Part shown: one piece after another, positions 43,956 through 53,211 of the stretch
How positions within the stretch are numbered: position 1 is the first letter of the stretch
How the letters are laid out: every line of letters begins with the position of its first letter
Source of the DNA: Pontibacter aydingkolensis
GTDB taxonomy: Bacteria > Bacteroidota > Bacteroidia > Cytophagales > Hymenobacteraceae
Length of the DNA stretch: 64,000 nucleotides
Reading direction: 5' to 3'
Assembly: GCF_019443125.1 (NCBI RefSeq)
Contig: NZ_JAHYXK010000002.1
Coordinates: forward strand, 62,001 to 126,000
Notes under the pieces: model-generated
The model's database searches: none
Told to the model about the DNA's origin: nothing
Seen by the model: only the letters and a program-made list of their open reading frames with translations
Program-made: the position numbers and the translations under genes

Positions 43956-44504
43956 ATGGAGAACCAAAGACCTGATGGCAAAAGAGTAGCCGAGAGCAAG
44001 ATATTTAAAAATATTCTGGAGAAGGCAGAGCAATACCTGAAGCACCCTTCCAAAGTAGCAGGATTGTTAAACGATGCCTTTAAGAAAGCAACCCAGAGTA
44101 AAAGCGTTGGTGCCATTGCCGGCGAAGTATGGGAAAACCTGCAGCTGCTTTCGCGCATGATCAAGGCTGCCACTGCCGGCGAGTATAAAGGCATACCGGC
44201 AACTACCCTTGTTGGAGGCGTAGCCGTTATACTTTACTTCCTGATGCCGATAGACCTGATCCCAGATTTTATTCCGGTAATAGGCCTGCTGGACGATGCC
44301 AGCCTGCTTGCCTGGTTTATGACAAGTATAAAATCGGAACTGGACAGGTTTAAGGAGTGGGACATAAACAGACCAGCCCAGGAACATGAAAGACCGCAAC
44401 ACACAGAAGCCACTACACACAACGCAGACCCCTCGTTTGGCACGCCAAAGTATGCAGACGAGCCTGCGGGTACAGTGGAAAGAAAGACTGACAACAGAGA
44501 ATAG
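43956..44504 (+). CDS. YkvA/DUF1232 membrane protein
   Basis: 182 aa from the ATG at 43956. The DUF1232 core 'YFLMPIDLIPDFIPVIGLLDDASLLAWF' region (about residues 93-121) with its Pro-Ile-Asp-Leu-Ile-Pro signature is embedded in a membrane helix. Hydrophilic C-terminal tail. Role unknown; 21 bp upstream of a small disordered protein gene. Confidence 0.88.
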   Translation: MENQRPDGKRVAESKIFKNILEKAEQYLKHPSKVAGLLNDAFKKATQSKSVGAIAGEVWENLQLLSRMIKAATAGEYKGIPATTLVGGVAVILYFLMPIDLIPDFIPVIGLLDDASLLAWFMTSIKSELDRFKEWDINRPAQEHERPQHTEATTHNADPSFGTPKYADEPAGTVERKTDNRE

Positions 44505-44525
44505 AAACGATTAAACCCCAAAACT

Positions 44526-44747
44526 ATGGAAACCAACAAAGCTGACAAGAACAAAAACAAAATGCAAGGCAAGCAGCCAAAGGGCCAGCAACCTGCTAAA
44601 GACCATACTTCTCAGGGCCACTCTACCGATGCGCAAGGATCGGCTACCAGTAGCAAAGAGCCAACCCTGCGCGGCTCTACCACCGACAGCAGCCGTACGC
44701 ATAAAAACCCACACGACGATTTGCCTACAGGCGGCAACATCCGTTAA
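44526..44747 (+). CDS. Small disordered hydrophilic protein
   Basis: 73 aa, nearly all Lys, Gln, Ser, Thr, Asp, Asn and Gly; no hydrophobic core. It follows the DUF1232 gene by 21 bp and is followed at once by a terminator, which supports expression. Looks like a stress or desiccation peptide; no family recognised. Confidence 0.62.
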   Translation: METNKADKNKNKMQGKQPKGQQPAKDHTSQGHSTDAQGSATSSKEPTLRGSTTDSSRTHKNPHDDLPTGGNIR

Positions 44748-44757
44748 GTAAAAACAT

Positions 44758-44802
44758 AAAAAAACAAGGGCCGGTTATGCTATAGCCGGCCCTTGTTTTT
44801 TG
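44758..44802 (+). terminator. Terminator of the DUF1232 operon
   Basis: Stem AAACAAGGGCCGG / CCGGCCCTTGTTT with A- and T-tracts. Confidence 0.9.
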
Positions 44803-44963
44803 CACTAAAAGTTGATTTAAAGAATTACAGACGCACAATTTGCATGCCTTAAAACATTAAAATATAGCACAATACGAATACTGGCATATACATAAAATCA
44901 AAGAAAAGGCGCTTATACTTTAGTTTTGTAAGGAAATTATTCTTTATATTTGGCCACAGGATT

Positions 44964-45728
44964 TTGTATTTTAACTTTTTAGCCAAAGTGTCTTCATCAT
45001 TTTTACGACTTACCTCCGTTAATGTACACATCGACGGAATCGGGAAAGTTCTGATTGAGCGAAGCGATAAAGCAAAGCGCCTCAGCATTAGTGTACGCCC
45101 TCTAAAGGGTGTACGCGTTGCTGTACCGCCGCATATCAGCTTCGAAAAAGCAGAGCAGCTCATTTACACCAAGTCAGACTGGATAAAAGAGCACCAGGCG
45201 CGCATGCAACAGCATGAGCAGCAGCTTACCGTGTACGATGGCTCTACGGAATTTAAAACCAGGAACCATACGCTTCGCCTGCTAACCCATGCCCAGTATA
45301 ACATGCGCTGCGTTTTACAGGGTGGCTACATTAATGTGTTCTACCCTGCCCACAAAGATGTGCGCGACCCTGATGTGCAAAAGTTTATCCGCCAGTCTAT
45401 TGAGGATGCTTACCGAAAAGAGGCAAAGCAATACCTGCCGGAGCGAGTAGCATACTTTGCAGATAAGTTTGGGTTTGAGTACCAGAACGTGTTTATAAAG
45501 AGTGCTAAGAGCCGCTGGGGTAGTTGCTCCCACACCAACAACATTAACCTGAACCTACACCTGATGCGTTTGCCTGATGCACTCTGCGACTACGTGATCC
45601 TGCATGAGCTGGCACACACTGTAGAGAAAAACCATGGTCCTCATTTCTGGGCGCTGCTTGATAGTGTTTGCGGCAATGCCAGGGCGCTGGATAAAAAACT
45701 GAAGGCTTACCGTATTTCAATCTTTTAA
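44964..45728 (+). CDS. YgjP-like zinc metallohydrolase (DUF45)
   Basis: 254 aa from TTG at 44964; a GTG at 44988 is an alternative start, and no ATG precedes the conserved part. YgjP signatures: 'RRLSISVRPL'-like opening, 'SRWGSCS' at 184-189, zinc motif 'HELAH' (His214, Glu215, His218) and His224 in 'NHGPHFW'. Predicted metallopeptidase, substrate unknown. Confidence 0.85.
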   Translation: MYFNFLAKVSSSFLRLTSVNVHIDGIGKVLIERSDKAKRLSISVRPLKGVRVAVPPHISFEKAEQLIYTKSDWIKEHQARMQQHEQQLTVYDGSTEFKTRNHTLRLLTHAQYNMRCVLQGGYINVFYPAHKDVRDPDVQKFIRQSIEDAYRKEAKQYLPERVAYFADKFGFEYQNVFIKSAKSRWGSCSHTNNINLNLHLMRLPDALCDYVILHELAHTVEKNHGPHFWALLDSVCGNARALDKKLKAYRISIF

Positions 45729-45777
45729 AGTATAAGCTATCGGGCAACTTTACTAAGCCAAAGTATAAATCCGCGAT

Positions 45778-45873
45778 GACCTCACAGCGTCTTCCAGACC
45801 TGTGAGCGTCTTGTCTCAACGATGCAATGGCCACGGGCACAGACACTCACAGGTTTTAAAACACTGTGAGGTC
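45778..45873. repeat. Nested inverted repeat of GACCTCACAG / CTGTGAGGTC type
   Basis: Outer arms 45778-45787 and 45864-45873 are perfect; inner arms ACCTGTGAGCGTCT and AGACACTCACAGGT pair with one mismatch. A long stem-loop repeat in a gene-free spacer (45729-46046). Confidence 0.65.
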
Positions 45874-45903
45874 TTTTGAGCAAGCTTTCTCTACATTTAA
45901 GAA

Positions 45904-45928
45904 AAGACGCAAAGTATTGCATCTCTAC
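45904..45928. repeat. GACGCAA repeat, copy 3
   Basis: AAGACGCAAAGTATTGCATC then TCTAC and AACAACTAACAACGAG-type words, a diverged relative of the 9391 and 34271 copies. Confidence 0.6.
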
Positions 45929-45990
45929 AATCACCAACAACTAACAACGAGCAACCAATAACCAACTTACAACAAACTGCAAAAGACACA

Positions 45991-46025
45991 AAAAAGCCCT
46001 GAAGCATGCTTCAGGGCTTTTTCTT
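45991..46025. terminator. Bidirectional terminator
   Basis: A-tract, AAGCCCTGAAGC / GCTTCAGGGCTT stem with almost no loop, T-tract. Between the YgjP gene and the leftward ACP-like gene. Confidence 0.9.
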
Positions 46026-46046
46026 TAGGGTGTGGTTTAACAAAAT

Positions 46047-46298
46047 TTAGCTGGCCTTTCTCAGGGTGTGCGTAGATACGAAATCAATAAAATCGCCTAC
46101 TTTATCTATAGGCAACTCATCCGGAATCGTGATCTTAAAACTTCTCTCCAACTCCAGGATAATGTCCACTACATCTACTGTGTCGAACCCGAAGTCCTGC
46201 AGCATTCTGTCTGCCCAAAGGCGGTCTGACTTAATCTCTTTTGTCTTGCTAATGATACGGATAACCTCTTTCTCAATAGCGTTATGTGTAGCAATCAT
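46047..46298 (-). CDS. Acyl-carrier-protein-like protein lacking the phosphopantetheine Ser
   Basis: 83 aa ACP fold: 'EVIRIISKTK', a four-helix pattern and acidic helix II ('DVVDIILELERSF'). The usual 'DSL' attachment motif is 'FDTVD', with Thr40 in place of Ser, so normal phosphopantetheinylation is doubtful. The gene is the last of the RND efflux operon, 6 bp after the pump gene. It may be a non-carrying ACP-like adapter; unproven. Confidence 0.82.
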   Translation of the reverse strand: MIATHNAIEKEVIRIISKTKEIKSDRLWADRMLQDFGFDTVDVVDIILELERSFKITIPDELPIDKVGDFIDFVSTHTLRKAS

Positions 46299-46304
46299 AG
46301 TAAA

Positions 46305-49300
46305 TTAAACTGTGTATTCTCTAACTTTTCCGTTTGCGTGAAACTCTGCCTCTTTTTGCAGCTTCACATCGCCACGTTTTCTCTTGGTTATTAATTTATC
46401 CTTTAATCTTTCGTTCAGTAAGTACATTACCGGCACAACCAGCAGTGTAATGAAGGTAGCAAAGCTAAGGCCAAAAATAATGGTCCAGGCCAGCGGGCCC
46501 CAGAACGTTACGCTGTCGCCGCCCAGGAAGAAACCTGCCTCAAACTCTGTGAACAGCGTAAAGAAGTTCAGGTTTAAGCCGATTGCCAGCGGAATAAGGC
46601 CAAGTATAGTAGCCGTTGCCGTTAGCAATACCGGGTTCAGACGCGTTTTGCCTGCCTCTACAATGGCTTCTTTCAAGTCACGGCCCTCTGCCAGCAGTAT
46701 ATCCGTAAACTCCACAATAAGAATACCATTTTTAACCACAATACCTGCCAGCGCCACTATACCAACGCCCGTCATTACTATTGATGTATCCATTCCGAAA
46801 ATGGAGAAGCCTAAAAGTACGCCTATGATTGAGAACAGCACTTCCGAAAGTATAATAAACGGCTTCGAAACCGAGTTAAACTGCGTTACCAGAATCAGGA
46901 AAATGATCAGGAAAGCCGCTACAAGAGCAAGCATCAAAAACACCATCGTTTCCTGCTGCTCCTCCTGCTGTCCGCCCATTCTTACCTCGTATCCTTCCGG
47001 CGTCTGGAAGCTGTTCAGCGACTGCTCTATCTGCTGCACTACCTCGTTCGGATTATAGCCATCCAGCACATTCGACTCCAGCGTTACCATGCGCTTCAGG
47101 TTCTTGCGTTTAATACCGCCGTAGCTCGTAGAGTAATCTATACTTGCCACCGACGATAGCGGAATCTGGCGCACCTGCCCTGAGTTCATGTCGCGGTAGG
47201 TAATGCGCATGTCCAGCAAAGCATCAATGTTATCGCGGTAAGGCTTTGCATAACGCACCTGTATCGGATACTCTTCTTCGTCCAGCTTAAACTTAGAGGC
47301 CTCGGCACCGAAAATAGCTGTGCGCACCTCCTGCCCTATCTGGCCTGTACTTATACCCTCCCGGTTAGCACGCTCACGGTCAATGTTCACAACAATCTCC
47401 GGCTTGCTGTCTTCCAGGTCGGAGCGCAGTTCTTCTATACCGCCAATTCCTTGCTGGTCTAAATACTGCTCCACCTGCTTCGATAACCTGATCAGGCCTT
47501 CGAAGTCTTCGCCTGCAATCTCAACCGAGATCGGCTTGCCAACCGGAGGACCACTCTGCTCTTTATCCACTGTGATGTTGGCACCAGGTATCCCTTGCAC
47601 CGCCTCACGTATTTTGGTCAGGTAATCAGAGGTCGAAATATCTCCTTCACGGTCTTTATACTCAACAAAGGCTACGGTAACCTTTCCTTTATGAGATTGT
47701 GGTGTAGCACTGCGCTCATTTTGGTCGCCGGCACCAATGGCCACGTTCGAAATAACAGACTCTACATTCGGGTTATCCTCCCCTATCACATTGTACACGC
47801 GCTTCTCCACGATCTTCGTAACCGAGTCTGTTACAGCCTGATCGGTACCGATTGGCATGTTGATGTAAGTATAAACGAAGTTTGGATCACCGGATGGGAA
47901 GAACACCACTTTAGGAGGCCACAGATAAGTTATGCCCAGCGAGAAAAATAATAAGGCTATTACACTTGCAAACACCATTATTGGCCGGTAACCTACCAGC
48001 ATCCAACGCAGCAAACTTTCATACCCTCTCATAAAACGAGGCAGCGTATTGCTCTGGAACCTGTTTATCATACCCGTAAAAACGAACTTGTTCAGCAGCA
48101 CCAGCACAATCATCAGCATCAACAGGTTGGCAGTACCATACCAGCCGGCTACATACCCAATGAGAGCCAGCACCAAGCCAACAACTGTAAATATCCAGAA
48201 CAGCTTGCGAGAACGCGGCGCACCCTCTGCTTCAGTCTTATGCTCTCTTTTCATGAAAGACGCCGCAAATACCGGGTTAATAATAAAGGCTACCAGCAAC
48301 GACGAAACAAGCGTTACGATAAGCGTAATGGGCAGATACTGCATGAACTTACCCACAATACCAGGCCAGAACAGAAGCGGGAAGAACGGCGCAATGGTAG
48401 TTAGTGTACCAGCCAAAACGGGTATAAACACTTCGCCGGCAGCCGACTTAGCCGATTTAACAATGCTTAAGCTGGTTGTATGGAAAATACGGTGCGTGTT
48501 CTCTATTACTACAATGGCGTCGTCTACCACAATACCCAGAGCCAACAGGAAGGCAAACAGCACGATCATGTTCAGCGAAATGCCGAAGAAGTGGAATGTC
48601 AGGAAGGCCACGAACATAGAGATTGGCACCGACAAGCCCACGAAAATGGCGTTGGTGGTACCCATAAAGAACATCAGTACCAGCGTTACCAGCACAAAGC
48701 CGATGATGATCGTGTTGATCAGGTCGTTCAAAGTATGGCGAGTCATTTTAGACTGGTCGCCGGTAATCGTGATCTTCAAATCATCTGGCAGCGTAGCCCC
48801 CTGCATTTCATCTATTGTCTCACGTATTTTGTCAGACGCTTCGATCAGGTTTTCGCCGCTACGCTTGATCACGTTCAGGGTAATAACCGGTGCATTGTCC
48901 AGGCGGGCAAAGCTTTCCTGCTCTTCAAACCCTTCTTTTACCTCAGCAATCTCTTTCAGCTGTATGTTAGCTCCCGACAACGACTTGATCACAATGTCAC
49001 CGATCATGTTCGGGTCTACATACTGGCCTACCACGCGCACAGAACGCTTAGCCTCGCCTACGGTAATATTACCGCCAGAAATAGTAACGTTTTCACGGGC
49101 AATGCCCGCGGCAATATCGTTAAATGTTACTTTGGCAGCCTGCATTTTATAGAGGTCCACGTTTACCTGCACCTCTTTATCCAGGGCACCCACCATATCC
49201 ACGCGGGTAATCTCCGGGAACGCCTCCATCCTGTCCTGCAGGTCTTCGGCATACTTTTTCAGCTTATCCAGGCTATAGTTACCAGACACGTTCACGAACA

Positions 49301-49727
49301 TGATCGGGATCTCAGAGAAGTTTACTTCCTGCACGTTAGGCTCCTGGGTTAGGTCTGTAGGAAGGTCTACGCGCACCTTGTCTACGGCATCCTTTACCTG
49401 CTGCTTTGCGACAGCTACCTCCACGTCAGTGTTAAACTCCACGGTTATCATCGAGAAGTCCTGTATCGAGTTAGAGGTTACTTTCTTAACACCGTTAATG
49501 GCTTTTATCTCTTTCTCGATGGGGCGCGTTACCAGGTTCTCCATATCCGACGGCGAAGTACCGGCATATATGGTGCTTACAAAAACTGTAGGAATAACGA
49601 CATCCGGGAAATTCTCTTTCTGGAGGTTGATGTAAGAGAAGATACCCGCCAGCGAAATAATAACGGTTATGATATAGATACTTGTCCTATTATCGATAGA
49701 CCAACTGGTTGGCTTGAATTGTTTCAT
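46305..49727 (-). CDS. RND efflux pump inner-membrane transporter
   Basis: 1140 aa AcrB/HAE1-type permease. Start 'SWSIDNRTSIYIITVII', the proton-relay Asp pair in 'ALGIVVDDAIVVIENTHRI' (about residue 400), two large periplasmic porter loops and C-terminal 'GIVVKNGILIVEF' are seen. It is longer than classic AcrB because of extra hydrophobic segments in the central loop (around 'FTVVGLVLALIGYVAGW'). It drives drug or lipid export with the MFP and TolC proteins encoded upstream in the operon. Confidence 0.95.
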   Translation of the reverse strand: MKQFKPTSWSIDNRTSIYIITVIISLAGIFSYINLQKENFPDVVIPTVFVSTIYAGTSPSDMENLVTRPIEKEIKAINGVKKVTSNSIQDFSMITVEFNTDVEVAVAKQQVKDAVDKVRVDLPTDLTQEPNVQEVNFSEIPIMFVNVSGNYSLDKLKKYAEDLQDRMEAFPEITRVDMVGALDKEVQVNVDLYKMQAAKVTFNDIAAGIARENVTISGGNITVGEAKRSVRVVGQYVDPNMIGDIVIKSLSGANIQLKEIAEVKEGFEEQESFARLDNAPVITLNVIKRSGENLIEASDKIRETIDEMQGATLPDDLKITITGDQSKMTRHTLNDLINTIIIGFVLVTLVLMFFMGTTNAIFVGLSVPISMFVAFLTFHFFGISLNMIVLFAFLLALGIVVDDAIVVIENTHRIFHTTSLSIVKSAKSAAGEVFIPVLAGTLTTIAPFFPLLFWPGIVGKFMQYLPITLIVTLVSSLLVAFIINPVFAASFMKREHKTEAEGAPRSRKLFWIFTVVGLVLALIGYVAGWYGTANLLMLMIVLVLLNKFVFTGMINRFQSNTLPRFMRGYESLLRWMLVGYRPIMVFASVIALLFFSLGITYLWPPKVVFFPSGDPNFVYTYINMPIGTDQAVTDSVTKIVEKRVYNVIGEDNPNVESVISNVAIGAGDQNERSATPQSHKGKVTVAFVEYKDREGDISTSDYLTKIREAVQGIPGANITVDKEQSGPPVGKPISVEIAGEDFEGLIRLSKQVEQYLDQQGIGGIEELRSDLEDSKPEIVVNIDRERANREGISTGQIGQEVRTAIFGAEASKFKLDEEEYPIQVRYAKPYRDNIDALLDMRITYRDMNSGQVRQIPLSSVASIDYSTSYGGIKRKNLKRMVTLESNVLDGYNPNEVVQQIEQSLNSFQTPEGYEVRMGGQQEEQQETMVFLMLALVAAFLIIFLILVTQFNSVSKPFIILSEVLFSIIGVLLGFSIFGMDTSIVMTGVGIVALAGIVVKNGILIVEFTDILLAEGRDLKEAIVEAGKTRLNPVLLTATATILGLIPLAIGLNLNFFTLFTEFEAGFFLGGDSVTFWGPLAWTIIFGLSFATFITLLVVPVMYLLNERLKDKLITKRKRGDVKLQKEAEFHANGKVREYTV

Positions 49728-49750
49728 AGTTTATACTTTGAAAGTATGAC

Positions 49751-50902
49751 TTACTTCTGTGTTAGGGTGGTCTGGGTAAATACCACAGGCTGCCCCTCGT
49801 TCACATTCTGGTAACCGGCCGTTATGATCTGGTCGTTAGCATCCAGGCCGCTCAGCACTTCTACCTCACCCTTGTAGCTCATGCCTGTTTTAATTTCTTT
49901 TCTGGCAGCTACATACTTGTCGCCTTCTTTTTTGGCCACGTATACATACTCGGTTTTTTCGTCGCGCTGCACCAGGTTTACAGGCAACACAATGACGCCC
50001 TCGTTCTTATAGTCCTGTATGCGTACTACCGCCACCATGTTCGGCTTCAGGTTGATCTGGCTTCCGTTCTTCAGGCTTAACTCTACTTTAAATGTGCGGC
50101 TTGTAGGGTTAATATAACTGCCTACCACTTCCACTCTTGTCTCTACCTCACGGTTCAGGTCCGGAAAGAAAACCACCGCATCATCGCCTTTGTTTAGCTT
50201 ATCCTGGTATGCCTCCGATACTTCTGCCACAATTTTGCCGCCCTGCGTGTTTACCACCCTTATAATACCTACACCCGGCGCAACAGCCTCTCCTGCATTT
50301 GGAATTACATCATCCACTACACCGCTGATAGGCGCTTTGATGTTGTACTGGTCGCGCTGCTGCTGCAACGTTGCCAGGCTGCGCTCCAGGGCCTCCTTGT
50401 TGTTCTTAGCCGTCAGGTACTGCATTTCGGTGCCTATCTTCTGGTCCCAAAGGTTTTTCTGCTTTTCGAAGGCAATGTTGGCCAGCTCCAGGCGGGTCCT
50501 CACTTCGGCAAGGTTCTGCTCCAGCACCTGTGCATCTATAGTAGCCATGGTCTGGCCTTTCGATACTCTGTCGCCGCGCTGCACACGCATACTTGTAAGC
50601 ACACCCGGCACCTTGGCGCTTACCAGTACGTTCTGGTCAAAATCAACACGGCCCTGCACTTCCAGGTAATGGCGGAACGTATCCTGGCTTACAGTTTCTA
50701 CTGATACCGGTACAGTCTTCTTTTGGGTAGCAACTACTTTACCGTCAGCTTTGAGTTCAGCCTCCAGCGTAGCAATTTGTTCTTCTATCTTTTCCTGCTC
50801 TGCCTTTAATTCTTCCAGCTGTTTTTCTTTATCGTCGTTCCCGCCGCAGGCAGCCAATCCCAGCAGGATGGCCATTGAAGATATTCCTAGTATTTTTTTC
50901 AT
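49751..50902 (-). CDS. RND periplasmic adaptor (membrane fusion lipoprotein)
   Basis: 383 aa. Lipobox 'LLGLAAC' (Cys19), a coiled coil after it, the lipoyl-like half motifs 'GRVDFDQNVLVSAKVPG' and 'IKAPISGVVDDV', and a beta-barrel with 'LSLKNGSQINLKPNMVAVV'. It bridges the RND pump and the TolC channel. 23 bp from the pump gene. Confidence 0.94.
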   Translation of the reverse strand: MKKILGISSMAILLGLAACGGNDDKEKQLEELKAEQEKIEEQIATLEAELKADGKVVATQKKTVPVSVETVSQDTFRHYLEVQGRVDFDQNVLVSAKVPGVLTSMRVQRGDRVSKGQTMATIDAQVLEQNLAEVRTRLELANIAFEKQKNLWDQKIGTEMQYLTAKNNKEALERSLATLQQQRDQYNIKAPISGVVDDVIPNAGEAVAPGVGIIRVVNTQGGKIVAEVSEAYQDKLNKGDDAVVFFPDLNREVETRVEVVGSYINPTSRTFKVELSLKNGSQINLKPNMVAVVRIQDYKNEGVIVLPVNLVQRDEKTEYVYVAKKEGDKYVAARKEIKTGMSYKGEVEVLSGLDANDQIITAGYQNVNEGQPVVFTQTTLTQK

Positions 50903-50936
50903 TTAGATTAAGCGATTTGGTAGTTTTCCGATAGTT

Positions 50937-52304
50937 TTATTTTGTAAGCAATGTGCCGGTGGCTTTCTCTAAGTTTACCTTGGCAATAAGGGCGTCGTAA
51001 ATGGCGGCATAGTAGTTTGTCTGGGCCTGGCGCAGGTCTGTTTCGGCAGTTATCACCTCCAGGTTAGACCCAACACCCTCCTGAAACTTGATCTTGGCCA
51101 CACGTGCTATATCCTCTGCCAGCTCCAGGTTCTCGCGCTGCGAGTCCAGCACATCCAACGCGTTTGTAAGTTCTGTGGCTGACTGGTCTATTTGCAGGTC
51201 TATACTTTGGCGCAGCGTCTCAAAGCCATACTTGGTGTTGTCTAATGCGATTCGCGCCTGCTGTATCTGGTAATGCTTGCGTAAACCGTCGAAGATAGGT
51301 AGTTGTATCTGACCTCCTACATAGCCATACTCCAGCCAGTTTCGGGTTTTGGTTATCTGCTGAAACTCATTGTTAGCAGCGTTATAACCATAGCGTGCAT
51401 TTAAATATAACTTCGGCAGGTATCCTGAGCGCCTGTTACGCAAGTCAAGCTCAGCCAGATCGCGCTGCGTCTCAAGTATAGAATACTCAACGCGGCGGCT
51501 GTAGTCGAAATCTTGCGGCGTTACTGCAGCTACACTTACCTCTACTTCAGCCAACTTGTCTGTTAAAACAATCGGTTGTTTCTGATCAATGCCCATCTGG
51601 AACTTCAGCAGGCTTTCGCTTAGGTCCATCAGGCGTTGTGCCTTTTGCTTTTCTACTTTCAGGTTATTTAAGGATACACGCAGGCGATCTACATCCAGCT
51701 TCTCGGCTACACCGTTGTCAAACATTATTCTTGTCTGGTTAAGCACTGTATCCAAGCGCGTAATATTCTGGTTTAGCAGCTCCATCCGCTCGCGGTTAAC
51801 CAGCACGCCATAGTATGCCTTGGATACCTGCTCGGCCACCTCTATTTCGCTCTGCCTGGTACTCTTTTTAGAAAGCTCTGTGTAAGTTTTGGCAGCCTTT
51901 AAGCCAATAAGATAAGTGCCATCGAACAATAACTGGCTGCCTGTCAGTACAGCGTTACCTGTGTAGGCAGGTGTAAACGTTACCGGCACAAAAGAGCCTG
52001 GCTGCGGCGATTCCGGATCGTTGGGATCGTTGAAGAACTCTCCGGGCAGGAACTGCTGCTGCTGCACAAAGTTATTTCCAACATCAAGGATTCCGTTAAC
52101 CTGCGGCAAACCCATAGAGCGGATCTCGCCAACCTGTGCTTTGGCAATTTTTTCTTCGTTGCGATTAACCTGCAGGCTGGCGCGGTTCTGCAGCGCGTAG
52201 TTTATACTTTCCTGCAGGCTAAACGTTTGCGAGGTTTGCCCCTGAGCGAGAGCGGAGCCTGTCAGCGTAACTATTGCCAGTATCAGGCTTAGGTAGTTCT
52301 TCAT
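50937..52304 (-). CDS. TolC-family outer-membrane efflux channel
   Basis: 455 aa. Signal peptide ending near 'GSALAQ' (residue 21), two TolC repeats of long helices ('EIEVAEQVSKAYYGVLVNRERMELL', 'LAEDIARVAKIKFQEGVGSNLEVI') and 'QTNYYAAIYDALIAKVNLEKATG'. A partner of the downstream MFP and RND genes. Confidence 0.94.
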   Translation of the reverse strand: MKNYLSLILAIVTLTGSALAQGQTSQTFSLQESINYALQNRASLQVNRNEEKIAKAQVGEIRSMGLPQVNGILDVGNNFVQQQQFLPGEFFNDPNDPESPQPGSFVPVTFTPAYTGNAVLTGSQLLFDGTYLIGLKAAKTYTELSKKSTRQSEIEVAEQVSKAYYGVLVNRERMELLNQNITRLDTVLNQTRIMFDNGVAEKLDVDRLRVSLNNLKVEKQKAQRLMDLSESLLKFQMGIDQKQPIVLTDKLAEVEVSVAAVTPQDFDYSRRVEYSILETQRDLAELDLRNRRSGYLPKLYLNARYGYNAANNEFQQITKTRNWLEYGYVGGQIQLPIFDGLRKHYQIQQARIALDNTKYGFETLRQSIDLQIDQSATELTNALDVLDSQRENLELAEDIARVAKIKFQEGVGSNLEVITAETDLRQAQTNYYAAIYDALIAKVNLEKATGTLLTK

Positions 52305-52328
52305 AATTTTATCAGGTAGTAGGTAGTG

Positions 52329-52961
52329 TTATTCTTCTTCAATTCTGTGTTTGAATTCATTAATCATCTTGTGTCCGCGTAAGGTGGCCATGCCCAGCAT
52401 GTAATGCTCCAGCATATCGAGCTGCACCTTTTGCAAGTCAAACTCGTGTGGGGGGAACAGCTTGTTATCATAGGCTAGCTCGATCATACCCAGTCGCATG
52501 CGCGCCATTATCTCCACATCCAGGTCGCCTCGGTAAAGCCCCTCTGCCACGCCGCGAAGTATGTTCAGCTTGATCTTATCCAATAGAAAATCATACTTGT
52601 GCGCCATCCAGAGCTGCCAGCTGTCGCCGTGGTACTTCTGCACATCATGGAATATGGATGGGTGTACTTTTGACACAACGCGCTTTGTCATCTCCATCAG
52701 ACCCCAGAGCTCGTCGATGGCATTGCCTGCTCCCCGCATAGAGCGCTCGCAATCGTTTTCCATAGCAGCCAGGAAGCACTTGCAGGAGTGAAACACAATC
52801 TGGTCTTTGTTATCGAACCACTTGTAAATGGTCTTCTTCGACATGGACAGTTGCTGTGCAATATCATCCATCGACACGCTTTTGATTCCACGCTGGCAGA
52901 AAAGCTCAAATGCGGCTTGTGAAATTTTTAGTTTGATGTCTAGGTTTTCAGTTGTCTCCAT
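52329..52961 (-). CDS. TetR-family repressor of the efflux operon
   Basis: 210 aa. N-terminal HTH 'RGIKSVSMDDIAQQLSMSKKTIYKWF' (about residues 24-49), then a ligand-binding helical domain. It is the first gene of the leftward operon tetR-tolC-mfp-rnd-acp, 24 bp before tolC. A perfect promoter with an inverted repeat over it lies immediately upstream, implying autoregulation. The -7 box is only 7 bp from the ATG, so the transcript is probably leaderless. Confidence 0.92.
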   Translation of the reverse strand: METTENLDIKLKISQAAFELFCQRGIKSVSMDDIAQQLSMSKKTIYKWFDNKDQIVFHSCKCFLAAMENDCERSMRGAGNAIDELWGLMEMTKRVVSKVHPSIFHDVQKYHGDSWQLWMAHKYDFLLDKIKLNILRGVAEGLYRGDLDVEIMARMRLGMIELAYDNKLFPPHEFDLQKVQLDMLEHYMLGMATLRGHKMINEFKHRIEEE

Positions 52962-52968
52962 TTCAACA

Positions 52969-53005
52969 CAAAACTATGGAAACGTTTTAAACCCCCAAAG
53001 TTTCC
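52969..53005 (-). promoter_or_regulatory. Efflux operon promoter with putative TetR operator
   Basis: On the minus strand: -33 TTTG (52996-52999), exact 19-bp spacer, -7 TAGTTTTG (52969-52976). Inverted repeat GGAAAC (52978-52983) / GTTTCC (53000-53005) spans the spacer and -33 box, as expected for a repressor site. Confidence 0.75.
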
Positions 53006-53211
53006 TGCAAGTATTTTTCAATAATTTATAGTTCGAAATCAGGCGCTACAAGGCTATGTATAAATAACATACAATAAACATATGTTTCGCGTGCAAGTAT
53101 AAATCTTTACAAAAGAAAGACGAACACCCCGGAAAACAGGACACAATCCAGCAAAGAACTGCCAGAAAAGCTGCAGCAATCCATCAGCAGCTAAGCAGGG
53201 CCTTCAGAAAG

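Noticed and set aside
48480..49352. Long rightward frame inside the RND pump gene
   Set aside because: It is the antisense of a certain coding gene; His/Gln-rich content is what the reverse strand of this gene gives.
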